From NCBI GenBank assembly GCA_021793235.1, contig JAJYTD010000037.1:1-40617 (forward strand): a stretch of 40,617 nt of DNA, written 5' to 3'. This DNA is from Actinomycetes bacterium. GTDB taxonomy: Bacteria > Actinomycetota > Actinomycetes > Streptosporangiales > Streptosporangiaceae. Positions 17,189-24,906 of this stretch are shown in pieces. Position 1 is the first letter of the stretch. Each line of letters starts with the position of its first letter. Under the pieces are notes generated by a model. The model was not told the DNA's origin and ran no database searches. It saw nothing but the letters and a program-made list of their open reading frames with translations. A program made the translations under genes and the position numbers.

Positions 17189-18294
17189 AGCTGGGCCATC
17201 CTCGTGCGCCTCACCAGGGCGATGAACAGCGGAGCGCCGACCAGGGCGGTGACGATGCCCACCTCCAGCTCTCCGTTGGCGACCACGATCCGGCCCAGGG
17301 TGTCGGCTCCGGTGAGCAGCACCGCGGCGAGCACCGCCGAGTAGGGCAGCACCCACCGCTGGTCCGGTCCGACGATCGCGCGGGCGACGTGGGGAATGGT
17401 GAGTCCGACGAACCAGATCGGCCCGGCGGCGGCCGTGGCGCTACCGCATAGGAGCACGATGGCCAGTGCCGTCAGCACCCGCGTGTGGTTGATCCGCGCC
17501 CCGAGGGCGGCGGCCAGGTCCTCGCCCAGCGCGATCGTGTTGAGGGCGGGGCCGAGCAGCAGCGCGATGACGATGCCCACCGCCAGGAACGGCCAGACCT
17601 TCAGGAAGACGTCGAGGTCGCGACCTGCCAGGGAGCCGACCTGCCAGAAGCGGATCTGGTCGAAGACGAACTCGTTGAACACGATGACGCTGTAGACGAA
17701 GCCCTGGAGGACGGCGGCGAGGGCGGCCCCGGCCAGGGCCAGGCGCACCGGTGTGGCTCCGCTGCGCCCGCGTGATCCGAGCGCGTACACCACGACCGCG
17801 GCGATCCCGGCGCCGGCGAACGCGAACCACACGTAGGCGCCCGGACTGGTCAGGCCGAACACGAAGATCGCGACCACGACGGCGGCCGCCGCTCCGGAGT
17901 TCACGCCGAAGATCCCGGGTTCGGCCAGCGGGTTGCGGGTCAGCGCCTGCATCAGCGCACCGGCGAGGCCGAGCGCGGCACCGACGAAGACGCCCAGGAC
18001 CGTCCGGGGCAGCCGCAGTTCGAAGATGACGCTGTGGTCGTAGGAGCCGTCGAAGTTCCACAGCGCGTCCCATACGGTCGGCAGCGGGATCGATTTGGCG
18101 CCCACGGCGATGCTGAGCAGGATGCACAGGACGAGCACGCCGAGTGCGGCGAGCAGCCCCGCTCCCCGCAGGGCATGGACCCGGGCGTGTGCCCGCGTCC
18201 GGCGGTCGAGCATACTCTCGGCGACGGCCGGATCCTCCGCGTCGTCGGCGCCGTCGATGCCGCTGACAACTGTGGAGGGCTGCTCCAGGCTCAC
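17185..18294 (-). CDS. FecCD-family iron-siderophore ABC permease (first subunit)
   Basis: The 369-residue permease shows FecCD segments ELRLPRTVLGVFVGAALGLA, LTRNPLAEPGIFGVNSGAAA, QVGSLAGRDLD, ALGARINHTR and GPIWFVGLTIPHVARAIVG. It is the first gene of the iron-regulated operon. The start is not certain. GTG at 18294 (MSLEQPSTVV) has GGACGGG 5 bases upstream and lies about 82 bases downstream of the iron box; ATG at the MLDRRTRAH segment, 87 bases further in, is an alternative. The open frame running upstream to 18648 crosses the iron box and a repeat element and is not coding. No substrate-binding lipoprotein is encoded in the operon, so one must come from elsewhere. Confidence 0.9.
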   Translation of the reverse strand: MSLEQPSTVVSGIDGADDAEDPAVAESMLDRRTRAHARVHALRGAGLLAALGVLVLCILLSIAVGAKSIPLPTVWDALWNFDGSYDHSVIFELRLPRTVLGVFVGAALGLAGALMQALTRNPLAEPGIFGVNSGAAAAVVVAIFVFGLTSPGAYVWFAFAGAGIAAVVVYALGSRGRSGATPVRLALAGAALAAVLQGFVYSVIVFNEFVFDQIRFWQVGSLAGRDLDVFLKVWPFLAVGIVIALLLGPALNTIALGEDLAAALGARINHTRVLTALAIVLLCGSATAAAGPIWFVGLTIPHVARAIVGPDQRWVLPYSAVLAAVLLTGADTLGRIVVANGELEVGIVTALVGAPLFIALVRRTRMAQL

Positions 18295-18376
18295 CGCGTC
18301 CCGTCCGGGCGCATCCCGGGCGCACGCCGAAGTCGCAGGGACACCACTATCCTCCGAGAGGTCGACACCATCGAAC

Positions 18377-18394
18377 TTAGTAAAGGCTAACCTA
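18377..18394 (-). promoter_or_regulatory. Iron box (IdeR/DmdR/DtxR-type operator) of the siderophore importer
   Basis: TTAGTAAAGGCTAACCTA on the plus strand matches the DtxR/IdeR consensus palindrome; the half AGGCTAACCTA is perfect and the other half deviates at three positions. It lies about 82 bases before the first permease start. In actinobacteria an iron-loaded DtxR-family repressor on such a site shuts off siderophore uptake when iron is plentiful. The repressor gene is not in this window. Confidence 0.8.
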
Positions 18395-18488
18395 TGTCCC
18401 TTTCCGGAGAAAGCAGGGCATCCGAGGTGAGACCCATTCCGCACCGGACGGCCGGAGGCGGCCTGCCGCGCTCGCCGCACTCGCCGCA

Positions 18489-18757
18489 CTGACGCTTCCA
18501 TGCCGGCGGCCCCTGCTGCAGAGACTGCGGCGGGGAGTGCCCCTTGCCCACCGCCGCCACTCCACAGGTTGCGGCAATGGGGCATCCCGAGCGCAGCGAG
18601 GAATGCCGGCTTGCCGCCCAACACACCAGCCACCGAAAAACCAGGCAACCACCACGGCTCCCCGGGCCGCTCTCAGAAAGGAAGCACCCGTCTGCTCAGC
18701 GGCAAGCCGGTCCCCACTCGCTGCGCTCGCAGAGCCCCATTGCCACAACCAGAAACC
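18489..18757. repeat. Dispersed palindromic element, copy A (about 269 bp)
   Basis: The element begins GACGCTTCCATGCCGGCGG (18491), followed about 80 bases later by a left arm at 18569-18618. An 80-base loop leads to a right arm at 18698-18749. The right arm, reverse-complemented, matches the left over about 50 bases with roughly 80% identity; shared words are GGCAATGGGGC, GAGCGCAGCGAG and CCGGCTTGCCGC. Copy B (22244-22508) has the same length, spacing and end (CCAGAAA). It fills the gap between the BisC-like gene and the iron box. No coding capacity is seen. It could be a MITE-like element, a REP/BIME-type repeat or a structured RNA. Confidence 0.8.
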
Positions 18758-18795
18758 CAGCCCCAGACACAGAGGCGGCGGGGCCCGCGTCCTCC

Positions 18796-21117
18796 TTACT
18801 CTCGGACCGTGATGCGCGGAGGGGTGAAGGCGCGCACCGGGGGCGGGGCAGAGCGGTACTTCTCCACCTCCACCAGAGCGCGCTGGCCCGTGGTGCCCTG
18901 GCTCAGGGACGACGTTCCGACATCGGCGGTGAGGACATTGGGGTTGCCGTGCGCGCAGGTCACATCTGGGGCAGACGGATCGAACCAGGCCCCCGTGGAA
19001 AGCTGGGCCACCCCCCGGCGCAGGTCCTCGCTGACCTCCACCCCGGCGAGGCAGCTGCCGCGGTCGTTGAAGACCCGGACCACGTCGCCGTCGGCGATCC
19101 CCCGTTCCGCGGCGTCCTGCGGGTGCAGCCGGAGCGGAGCGCGGTCGGCGATCTTCTGCGACCTGCTGTGCGCCCCCATGTCCTGCTGGCTGTGCAGCCG
19201 CCCGCTCGGCTGGTTGGCGATGAGCAGCAGCGGCCAGCGTTGGGCCCGCTGCGAGCCGAGCCGTTCCTCGGAGGGCAGCCACACCGGGTGCCCCGGGCAG
19301 TCGGGGTAGCCGAATGAGGCGATGGTCTCGGAGAACAGCTCGATGCGCCCGCTCGGCGTCTGCAGCGGATGGGCCCGGGGGTCCTCCCGGAAGCGGCCGA
19401 GCAGGGTATCGTCCTCGGCGCGGGCGGGGATGTCCACGCCTCCCGCCGCCCAGAAGTCGTCGAACTCGGGCAGGTCACCGGGCTGGGCGGCGCGCCAGTC
19501 CGCGTAGATGCGCCGCAGCCACTGCGCTGATGTGCGCCCTTCGGTGAACTCGTGTTCGGTGCCCAGCCGCCGGGCGAGACCTGTGTAGATGTCGTACTCG
19601 TCGCGGGCCTGCCCGTGCGGGGGCACCGCCCGGGGCATCGCCCGCAGCCGGAGGTCGCCCTGGCTGGCGGCGTAGTCGTCGCGCTCCAGCGACGTGGTCG
19701 AGGGGAGCACGATGTCGGCGTGCCGTGCGGTCGCGGTCCAGTGCGTCTCGGCGACGACGACCGTGTCGGGGCGGCCGAACGCCCGGCTCAGCCGGGCGAG
19801 GTCCTGGTGGTGGTGGAAGGGGTTGCCGCCGGACCACGCGACCAGCTTGATCTGGGGATAGGTGCGCCGTTCGCCGTTGTAGTCGTAGGGCTGCCCCGGG
19901 TGCAGCAGCATGTCGGCCACGCGCGCGACGGGAATGAAGGAGTCGACGGGGTTGTGTCCCTGCGGCAGTGTGGGCAGGCCGAACGGTGTGGCCCCGCCCC
20001 CGTAGCTGCCCATCGACCCGTACCCGGCGGCGAAACCGCCCCCGGGAAGCCCGATCTGGCCGAGGCAGGCGGCCAGCGCGATCCCCGCCCACAGCGGCTG
20101 CTCACCGTAGCGCGCCCGCTGCACCGACCACCCGACGTTGATCAGTGTCCGGCCGTGCGCCATGCGGCGGGCGAGGTCGGTGAGCGTGCGGGCGGACAGG
20201 CCGCACTCCTGCGCCGCCCACTCGGGGGTCTTGGCGATACCGTCGGTCTCCCCCAGCACATAGCGGCGCAGCGTGTCGGCGCCCACCGTGTACCGGTCCA
20301 GGAACCGCTGGTCTGCGAGCCCTTCGGTGAAGAGCACATGCATCAGCGCGAGCAGGATCGCGGTGTCCTCGCCCGGAGCGGCCGGCAGCCATTCGGCGCC
20401 GATGTCGGCGAGGGTGTCGTCGCGCAACGGACTGACCGACACCACCTCCATGCCGCGCTGGGCGGCGGCCCGCATGCCGGGTTCGGCGGTGTGCGCGGAC
20501 CGGCCGCCGGAGGCGGTCCAGTTGTTGGAGACCCGCAGCCCGCCGAACGTCACGAGCAGGTCGGTGTGCTCGGCGACGGCTTCCCACGTGGGGGGACGGC
20601 GCAGCAGGTCATGGGCGCCTTGGGCGCCGAGGACGTGGGGGGTCAGCACCTCGACGGCGGCGTGGCTGTAGGTGTTCTTCTTACCGGTGTAGCCGCCGAT
20701 GGTGTTGAGGAAGCGGTGCAGTTGGCTCTGTGTGTGGTGGAACCGTCCGGCGCTGCCCCAACCGTAGGACCCGCCGTAGATCGCGGCGTTGCCGAAGGTG
20801 CGGCGCACCCGGTTGAACTCGTCGGCGAGCAGGTCGAGCACCGTGTCCCAGTCCAGCGCCACGTACTCGTCTTCGGGGTCGCCCCGCCGTTCGTCGGGGC
20901 CGGGGCCGTTCTCCAGCCAGCGGCGGCGCACGGCGGGGCGGTCGATGCGCGTGGCGTGGTGCTGGGCGCCGGGCGTGTTCTCGATGAGGGGGGACGGGGC
21001 AGGATCATCGGGGTCGGGCCGCACGCCCACCACCTGGCCGCCGTCGACCAGGACCCGGTAGGTCCCCCAATGCGAACTGGCCGGGTATTCCAGCACACCA
21101 GGGTTCTGCTGATCCAC
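18796..21117 (-). CDS. BisC/DMSO-reductase-family molybdopterin oxidoreductase
   Basis: The 773-residue protein matches the length of biotin sulfoxide reductase (BisC) and the TorA/DMSO reductase branch. Landmarks are SSHWGTYRVLVDGG near the N-terminus, GGSYGWGSAGRFHHTQ (residues 116-131) with the serine that ligates molybdenum in this branch, YTGKKNTYSH, NVGWSVQRARYGEQP, WSGGNPFHHHQDL, VVVAETHWTATARHADIVLPS and the C-terminal MGD-binding segment with QPSGRLHSQQD and HGNPNVLT. No Tat signal and no N-terminal cysteines for an FeS cluster are seen, so the enzyme should be cytoplasmic, as BisC is. The start is GTG at 21117 (MDQQNPGVLEYPASSHWG). Likely substrates are biotin or methionine sulfoxides or other S/N-oxides; the sequence does not decide. 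It is divergent from a CitE-like lyase. Confidence 0.9.
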   Translation of the reverse strand: MDQQNPGVLEYPASSHWGTYRVLVDGGQVVGVRPDPDDPAPSPLIENTPGAQHHATRIDRPAVRRRWLENGPGPDERRGDPEDEYVALDWDTVLDLLADEFNRVRRTFGNAAIYGGSYGWGSAGRFHHTQSQLHRFLNTIGGYTGKKNTYSHAAVEVLTPHVLGAQGAHDLLRRPPTWEAVAEHTDLLVTFGGLRVSNNWTASGGRSAHTAEPGMRAAAQRGMEVVSVSPLRDDTLADIGAEWLPAAPGEDTAILLALMHVLFTEGLADQRFLDRYTVGADTLRRYVLGETDGIAKTPEWAAQECGLSARTLTDLARRMAHGRTLINVGWSVQRARYGEQPLWAGIALAACLGQIGLPGGGFAAGYGSMGSYGGGATPFGLPTLPQGHNPVDSFIPVARVADMLLHPGQPYDYNGERRTYPQIKLVAWSGGNPFHHHQDLARLSRAFGRPDTVVVAETHWTATARHADIVLPSTTSLERDDYAASQGDLRLRAMPRAVPPHGQARDEYDIYTGLARRLGTEHEFTEGRTSAQWLRRIYADWRAAQPGDLPEFDDFWAAGGVDIPARAEDDTLLGRFREDPRAHPLQTPSGRIELFSETIASFGYPDCPGHPVWLPSEERLGSQRAQRWPLLLIANQPSGRLHSQQDMGAHSRSQKIADRAPLRLHPQDAAERGIADGDVVRVFNDRGSCLAGVEVSEDLRRGVAQLSTGAWFDPSAPDVTCAHGNPNVLTADVGTSSLSQGTTGQRALVEVEKYRSAPPPVRAFTPPRITVRE

Positions 21118-21172
21118 TCTGCCCCCTTGCGTCGGATGTATGCCTGGAACGCACTTTATGCCCCGCTCGTTC

Positions 21173-21184
21173 GCGCGTACGCGC
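21173..21184. promoter_or_regulatory. 12-bp perfect palindrome between divergent BisC-like and lyase genes
   Basis: GCGCGTACGCGC is a perfect palindrome centred between the two divergent genes (150-base gap). It could be a shared operator. GC-rich palindromes of this length can occur by chance, so the call is tentative. Confidence 0.35.
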
Positions 21185-21267
21185 ACACGCACCATCCCGG
21201 TCGCGGCCTCCCGACCGCGTATTTGCGAAGATAGCGGTCACCGGCCTGTCGACCTTGGGAGTGGTGC

Positions 21268-22215
21268 ATGAGTGCGGTGATGTCGCGGCCGCGTCGATCG
21301 GTCCTGGCGGTCCCCGGATCCAACCCGCGGTTCATCGAGAAAGCGCGCGGCCTGGACGTGGACGCGTTCTTCTTGGACCTGGAAGACGCCGTGGCCCCGC
21401 TGGAGAAGGAGAAGGCCCGCGACACCGTTGTGGCCGCGCTGAACGAGGGCGGCTGGGACGGCAAGGTCCGCACGGTCCGCGTGAACGACCTCACCACGCA
21501 CTGGACCTACCGCGACGTGATCACCGTGGTGGAGGGGGCCGGCGCCAACCTGGACTGCCTCATCCTGCCCAAGGTCACCGACGCGAGCCAGGTGCGGTGG
21601 CTGGACCTGCTGCTCACCCAGATCGAACGCGCCACCGGCCTGGAGCCCGGGCGGATCGGCATCGAAGCCCAGATCGAAGACGCCCGCGGGCTCGTGGAAG
21701 TGGACGCCATCGCGGCCGCGTCGCCGCGCCTGGAGGCCCTCGTCTACGGCCCGGCCGACTTCATGGCCTCGATCAACATGAAAACGCTGGTCGTGGGGGA
21801 ACAACCACCCGGATACGACGTCGGCGACGCCTACCACTACGTCCTCATGCGCATCCTCATGGCCGCCCGCGCCAACGACCTCCACGCGATCGACGGCCCT
21901 TACCTGCAGATCCGCGATGTAGAGGCGTTCCGCCGCTCGGCCGGACGCGCCGCCGCGCTGGGCTTCGACGGCAAATGGGTGCTACACCCTCTCCAGGTCG
22001 ACGCCGCCAATGAGGTGTTCACCCCGTCCCAGGAGGACTACGACCACGCCGAAGAGATCCTCGACGCCTACGAGCACGCCACAACGGTGCAGCGCCGAGG
22101 CGCGGTGATGCTCGGCGAGGAGATGCTGGACGAGGCCTCGCGCAAGATGGCCCTTGTGGTCGCCGCCAAGGGACGCGCCGCAGGCTTGGAAAGGACGACC
22201 GAACCCCGCCGGTGA
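21268..22215 (+). CDS. HpcH/HpaI-family CoA ester lyase (CitE/malyl-CoA lyase-like)
   Basis: The 315-residue TIM-barrel enzyme belongs to the CitE/HpcH family, which cleaves or forms 3-hydroxyacyl-CoA thioesters such as citramalyl-CoA or malyl-CoA. Family blocks are RSVLAVPGSNPRFIEKA (10-26), AFFLDLEDAVAPLEK with the Mg-binding acid, VRVNDLTTHW, LILPKVTDA, IGIEAQIEDARGL with the second metal Glu, and LEALVYGPADFMAS. The C-terminal part, FDGKWVLHPLQVDAANEVFTPSQ, is typical of the malyl/citramalyl-CoA lyase subgroup. ATG at 21268 has GGGAG about 7 bases upstream. Closest known roles are itaconate/citramalyl-CoA breakdown or a glyoxylate-linked step; the substrate is not decided. A dispersed palindromic element begins 29 bases after the stop. 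Confidence 0.88.
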   Translation: MSAVMSRPRRSVLAVPGSNPRFIEKARGLDVDAFFLDLEDAVAPLEKEKARDTVVAALNEGGWDGKVRTVRVNDLTTHWTYRDVITVVEGAGANLDCLILPKVTDASQVRWLDLLLTQIERATGLEPGRIGIEAQIEDARGLVEVDAIAAASPRLEALVYGPADFMASINMKTLVVGEQPPGYDVGDAYHYVLMRILMAARANDLHAIDGPYLQIRDVEAFRRSAGRAAALGFDGKWVLHPLQVDAANEVFTPSQEDYDHAEEILDAYEHATTVQRRGAVMLGEEMLDEASRKMALVVAAKGRAAGLERTTEPRR

Positions 22216-22243
22216 AATACACCCCATATCCGCTCCCCCGCGC

Positions 22244-22508
22244 CGACACTTCTATGCCGACGGGCCTGGCCGCAGGGGTTTGGGTGGAGTGTCCTTCGGC
22301 TACCTTCGCCACGTGCAGGGGCTGCGGCAATGGGGCATCCCGAGCGAAGCGAGGAATGCCGGCTTGCCGCCGGACACGCCGGCCACCGAACTGCCAGACC
22401 GCCACCACGGTTTCGGGGGACCGTCCGGAAAAAGAGCGCCGGTCTGCTCGGCGGCAAGCCGGTCCCCGCTCGCTGCGCTCGCAGGGCTCCCATTGCCGCA
22501 ACCAGAAA
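22244..22508. repeat. Dispersed palindromic element, copy B (about 265 bp)
   Basis: The element has the same architecture as copy A: GACACTTCTATGCCGACGG at 22245, a left arm at 22322-22371 (GCGGCAATGGGGCATCCCG onward), an 80-base loop and a right arm at 22450-22502 ending CATTGCCGCAACCAGAAA. The arms are better matched to each other than the loop is to that of copy A. It separates the lyase gene from the response regulator, and the open frame of the regulator runs back through it without being coding. Confidence 0.8.
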
Positions 22509-22590
22509 GGCATGCCCGAGCACGGCAGCAGTCCCACCCGCCTATCGTGTCTCTTACCGGCGGCTAACCCTGATGGGCGACGATGATCCC

Positions 22591-23301
22591 ATGAGCTCAG
22601 CCAGTCGTGTGCTTATCGCCGACGACGACCGCGCCATCCGGGAGTCCCTCGAACGGGCCCTGCAGCTCGAAGGCTATGCGGTGCGGACGGCGGCCGACGG
22701 CGTGCAGACACTCGCGGAACTCCACTCCGACCCGGTGGACGTGCTCGTTCTCGACGTGATGATGCCGGGCGTCGACGGGCTCGGCGTGTGCCGGGTGCTG
22801 CGCGCCGAGGGCGACCGCACCCCCATCCTGATGCTGACGGCCCGGGTCGAGACGCCCGACCGCGTGGCCGGCCTCGACGCCGGCGCTGATGACTACCTGC
22901 CCAAACCGTTCGAACTCGACGAGCTGCTGGCCCGTCTGCGCGCACTGCTGCGCCGCGCCAACCCGCCCGCCGCGGGCGTTGGCCCCGAACCTCCGCTGCA
23001 GGTGGGGGACCTCCGCCTGGATCCGAGCGCACGGCGGGTCTGGCGCGGCGGAAACGAGGTGGAGCTGTCCAAGACCGAGTTCGACCTGCTGGAGCTGTTG
23101 ATGCTCAACGCCGGCATCGTGTTGGACCACGCCACCATCTACGACCGCATCTGGGGATACGACTTCGGCCCGGAGTCCAAGAACCTCGCGGTCTACATCA
23201 GCTACCTACGCCGCAAACTGGAGCCCGCGGGCACGCAGCCGCTGATCCAGACCGTGCGCGGGGTGGGGTACACGATACGCGCCCAGACGCCGCCGCGATG
23301 A
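22591..23301 (+). CDS. OmpR-family response regulator (MprA-like)
   Basis: The 236-residue regulator has a receiver domain with DDD at 11-13, phospho-acceptor Asp55 (LVLDVMMPGVDGL), Thr83 (LTAR) and Lys106 (DDYLPKPFELDELLARL). A C-terminal winged helix-turn-helix follows (about 140-232: ELSKTEFDLLELL, VYISYLRRKLE, IQTVRGVGYTIR). The wording is closest to the MprA/TcrA type of actinobacterial regulators. Its TGA overlaps the ATG of the kinase gene (ATGA), so the two are co-translated. The start ATG 22591 gives MSSASRVLIADDD; an in-frame ATG at 22573 adds six residues (MGDDDP) and cannot be excluded. Neither has a strong ribosome site. Confidence 0.92.
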   Translation: MSSASRVLIADDDRAIRESLERALQLEGYAVRTAADGVQTLAELHSDPVDVLVLDVMMPGVDGLGVCRVLRAEGDRTPILMLTARVETPDRVAGLDAGADDYLPKPFELDELLARLRALLRRANPPAAGVGPEPPLQVGDLRLDPSARRVWRGGNEVELSKTEFDLLELLMLNAGIVLDHATIYDRIWGYDFGPESKNLAVYISYLRRKLEPAGTQPLIQTVRGVGYTIRAQTPPR

Positions 23302-24719
23302 CGGGTAAGACGGGCGGCCCGGGTTGCCGCCGGCGCATCCGGCCCCTGGGCGAGTGGCGCCTGGGCACCCGGTTCGCGGTATCGTTCGCGCTGGTCGCCA
23401 CCGCTGTCATCGCGCTCGTGGGCTCGCTCGCCTACAACGCGGCCGCCTCCCTGATCCGCACCGACGCCCAGGCCGAGTTCGACGCCACCGTCACCAGCCT
23501 CAGCTTTGACCTGCGCAACTCGCCGCCGGGCAAGGACACCTACAGCGGTGACACGCTGACCCTGCTGCATTCGGACTCCTTCACCTTCCAGATCGTTCAG
23601 GCCGACGGCGGTCTGTCCGTCCCGGTCAGAAACCGCCGGAAGATCGAGGTCCTGCCGGTGACACCGTCGGACGAGGAGGTCGCGGCCGAGCAGGCGGCCG
23701 GGACCGTCCGCACCCGCGAGGACAGCACGCAGGACGAGGACTACCGGATCGCCACCGTGTCGCTGGGCGGCGGCAGGGGCGCGATCCAGATCGGCCAGCG
23801 CCTCTCCCCGACCGAGCAGATGCTGGACCGCCTTGCCGCGCAGATGGCGGGGGTGGGTGTGGCCGTACTCATCGGCGCCGGGCTGGCCGGCTGGTATGTC
23901 GGCCACCGGGTCACCAACCGACTCGTGCGGCTGACCGATGCGGCGGAGTATGTGACCTCCACCGGGCGGTTGGATTACGCGCCGCCGGGCGGAGAGACCG
24001 CGGGCCGCGACGAGGTCGGCCGGCTCGGCAACGCCTTCAGCGCGATGCTGGCCCGGCTCGCCACGGCCAAGGAGGAACAGCGGCGCCTGGTCCACAACGC
24101 CTCGCACGAACTGCGCACCCCATTGACCAGCCTGCGTACCAACGTCAGCGTCATGCAGCGCTTCGACCGGCTTTCGCCCGAGGCCCGCGAACGCCTCATC
24201 GACGACCTGCAGGGGGAGACGCGGGAGTTGACCGACCTGGTCAACGAGCTGGTGGAGCTGGCGACGGACAGCAGGGGGGACGAGCAGCCGCGCGAGGTGG
24301 AGCTGGGGGAACTCGCCGAGCGTGTCGCCGCGCGCGCCCGGCGGCGCACCGGGCGGGAGATCGTGGTGGACGCCGACGACACGGTGGTCATCGGCCGCCC
24401 TGGTGCGCTGGAGCGCGCGCTGTCCAACCCGGTTGAGAACGCCGCCAAGTTCGATGCCGATGGGGACTCCCCGATCGAGATCGTGGTCAGAGAGGGGCGG
24501 GTCGAGGTCCGCGACCGCGGACCGGGCATCGACCCCAGTGAAGTGGACCATATTTTCGAGCGGTTCTACCGCGCCGCGTCGGCGCGCAGTATGCCCGGCT
24601 CGGGCCTGGGGCTGTCCATTGTGCACGACATCGCCACAGCTCACGGGGGCGGGGTCGACGCGCGCAACCGCGAAGGCGGAGGCGCCGTTATCGGCTTCTG
24701 GATTCCGGTACGGCCCTAA
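23298..24719 (+). CDS. Sensor histidine kinase (MprB-like), partner of the OmpR-type regulator
   Basis: The 473-residue kinase has a first membrane helix at 26-50, an extracytoplasmic sensor of about 130 residues (52-182), a second helix at 183-203 and a HAMP linker (about 204-258). A HisKA domain with His270 follows (HNASHELRTPLTSLR), then an ATPase domain with N-box Asn381 (SNPVENAAKF), G1 DRGPGI, F-box FERFYRA and G2 GSGLGLSI. The layout agrees with MprB, which in mycobacteria senses extracytoplasmic stress and acts with the protease PepD. An HtrA/PepD-like protease lies 1.4 kb downstream on the other strand. Translation is coupled to the regulator by a 4-base overlap. Confidence 0.93.
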   Translation: MTGKTGGPGCRRRIRPLGEWRLGTRFAVSFALVATAVIALVGSLAYNAAASLIRTDAQAEFDATVTSLSFDLRNSPPGKDTYSGDTLTLLHSDSFTFQIVQADGGLSVPVRNRRKIEVLPVTPSDEEVAAEQAAGTVRTREDSTQDEDYRIATVSLGGGRGAIQIGQRLSPTEQMLDRLAAQMAGVGVAVLIGAGLAGWYVGHRVTNRLVRLTDAAEYVTSTGRLDYAPPGGETAGRDEVGRLGNAFSAMLARLATAKEEQRRLVHNASHELRTPLTSLRTNVSVMQRFDRLSPEARERLIDDLQGETRELTDLVNELVELATDSRGDEQPREVELGELAERVAARARRRTGREIVVDADDTVVIGRPGALERALSNPVENAAKFDADGDSPIEIVVREGRVEVRDRGPGIDPSEVDHIFERFYRAASARSMPGSGLGLSIVHDIATAHGGGVDARNREGGGAVIGFWIPVRP

Positions 24720-24835
24720 CCCCGGTTTCCCCTTTACCGACGTTTCACCGTTTCTCCCTGAGGATTCCCAAGGTCACGCGGGGTCGGCGGCATGGCCCGT
24801 ACGGGGGACCGGCGGAGCGGCCCGCGATCGGCGTC

Positions 24836-24870
24836 GGCCGCGGTGGCCGCGGTGGCCGCGGTGGCCGCAG
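24836..24870. repeat. Tandem 9-mer (GGCCGCGGT, nearly four copies)
   Basis: Nearly four head-to-tail copies of GGCCGCGGT lie 36 bases before the membrane transporter start. This stretch is noncoding on the chosen start. The remainder of the 187-base gap has no clear promoter or terminator. Confidence 0.6.
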
Positions 24871-24906
24871 ACGGGGAACGCAGGAATGGAAGGGGCGGAG
24901 CCTGAG

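Noticed and set aside
18395-18648. Open frame upstream of the first siderophore permease
   Set aside because: It crosses the iron box and the palindromic repeat, and has no permease similarity before residue 119 of the extended frame.
18489-18757. Repeat arms considered as a CRISPR array or tRNA-like genes
   Set aside because: There are only two inverted arms per element with no regular direct repeats or spacers, and no cloverleaf or anticodon arm was found.
19552-21234. 560-codon plus-strand open frame opposite the BisC-like gene
   Set aside because: Shadow of a gene with clear molybdopterin oxidoreductase motifs.
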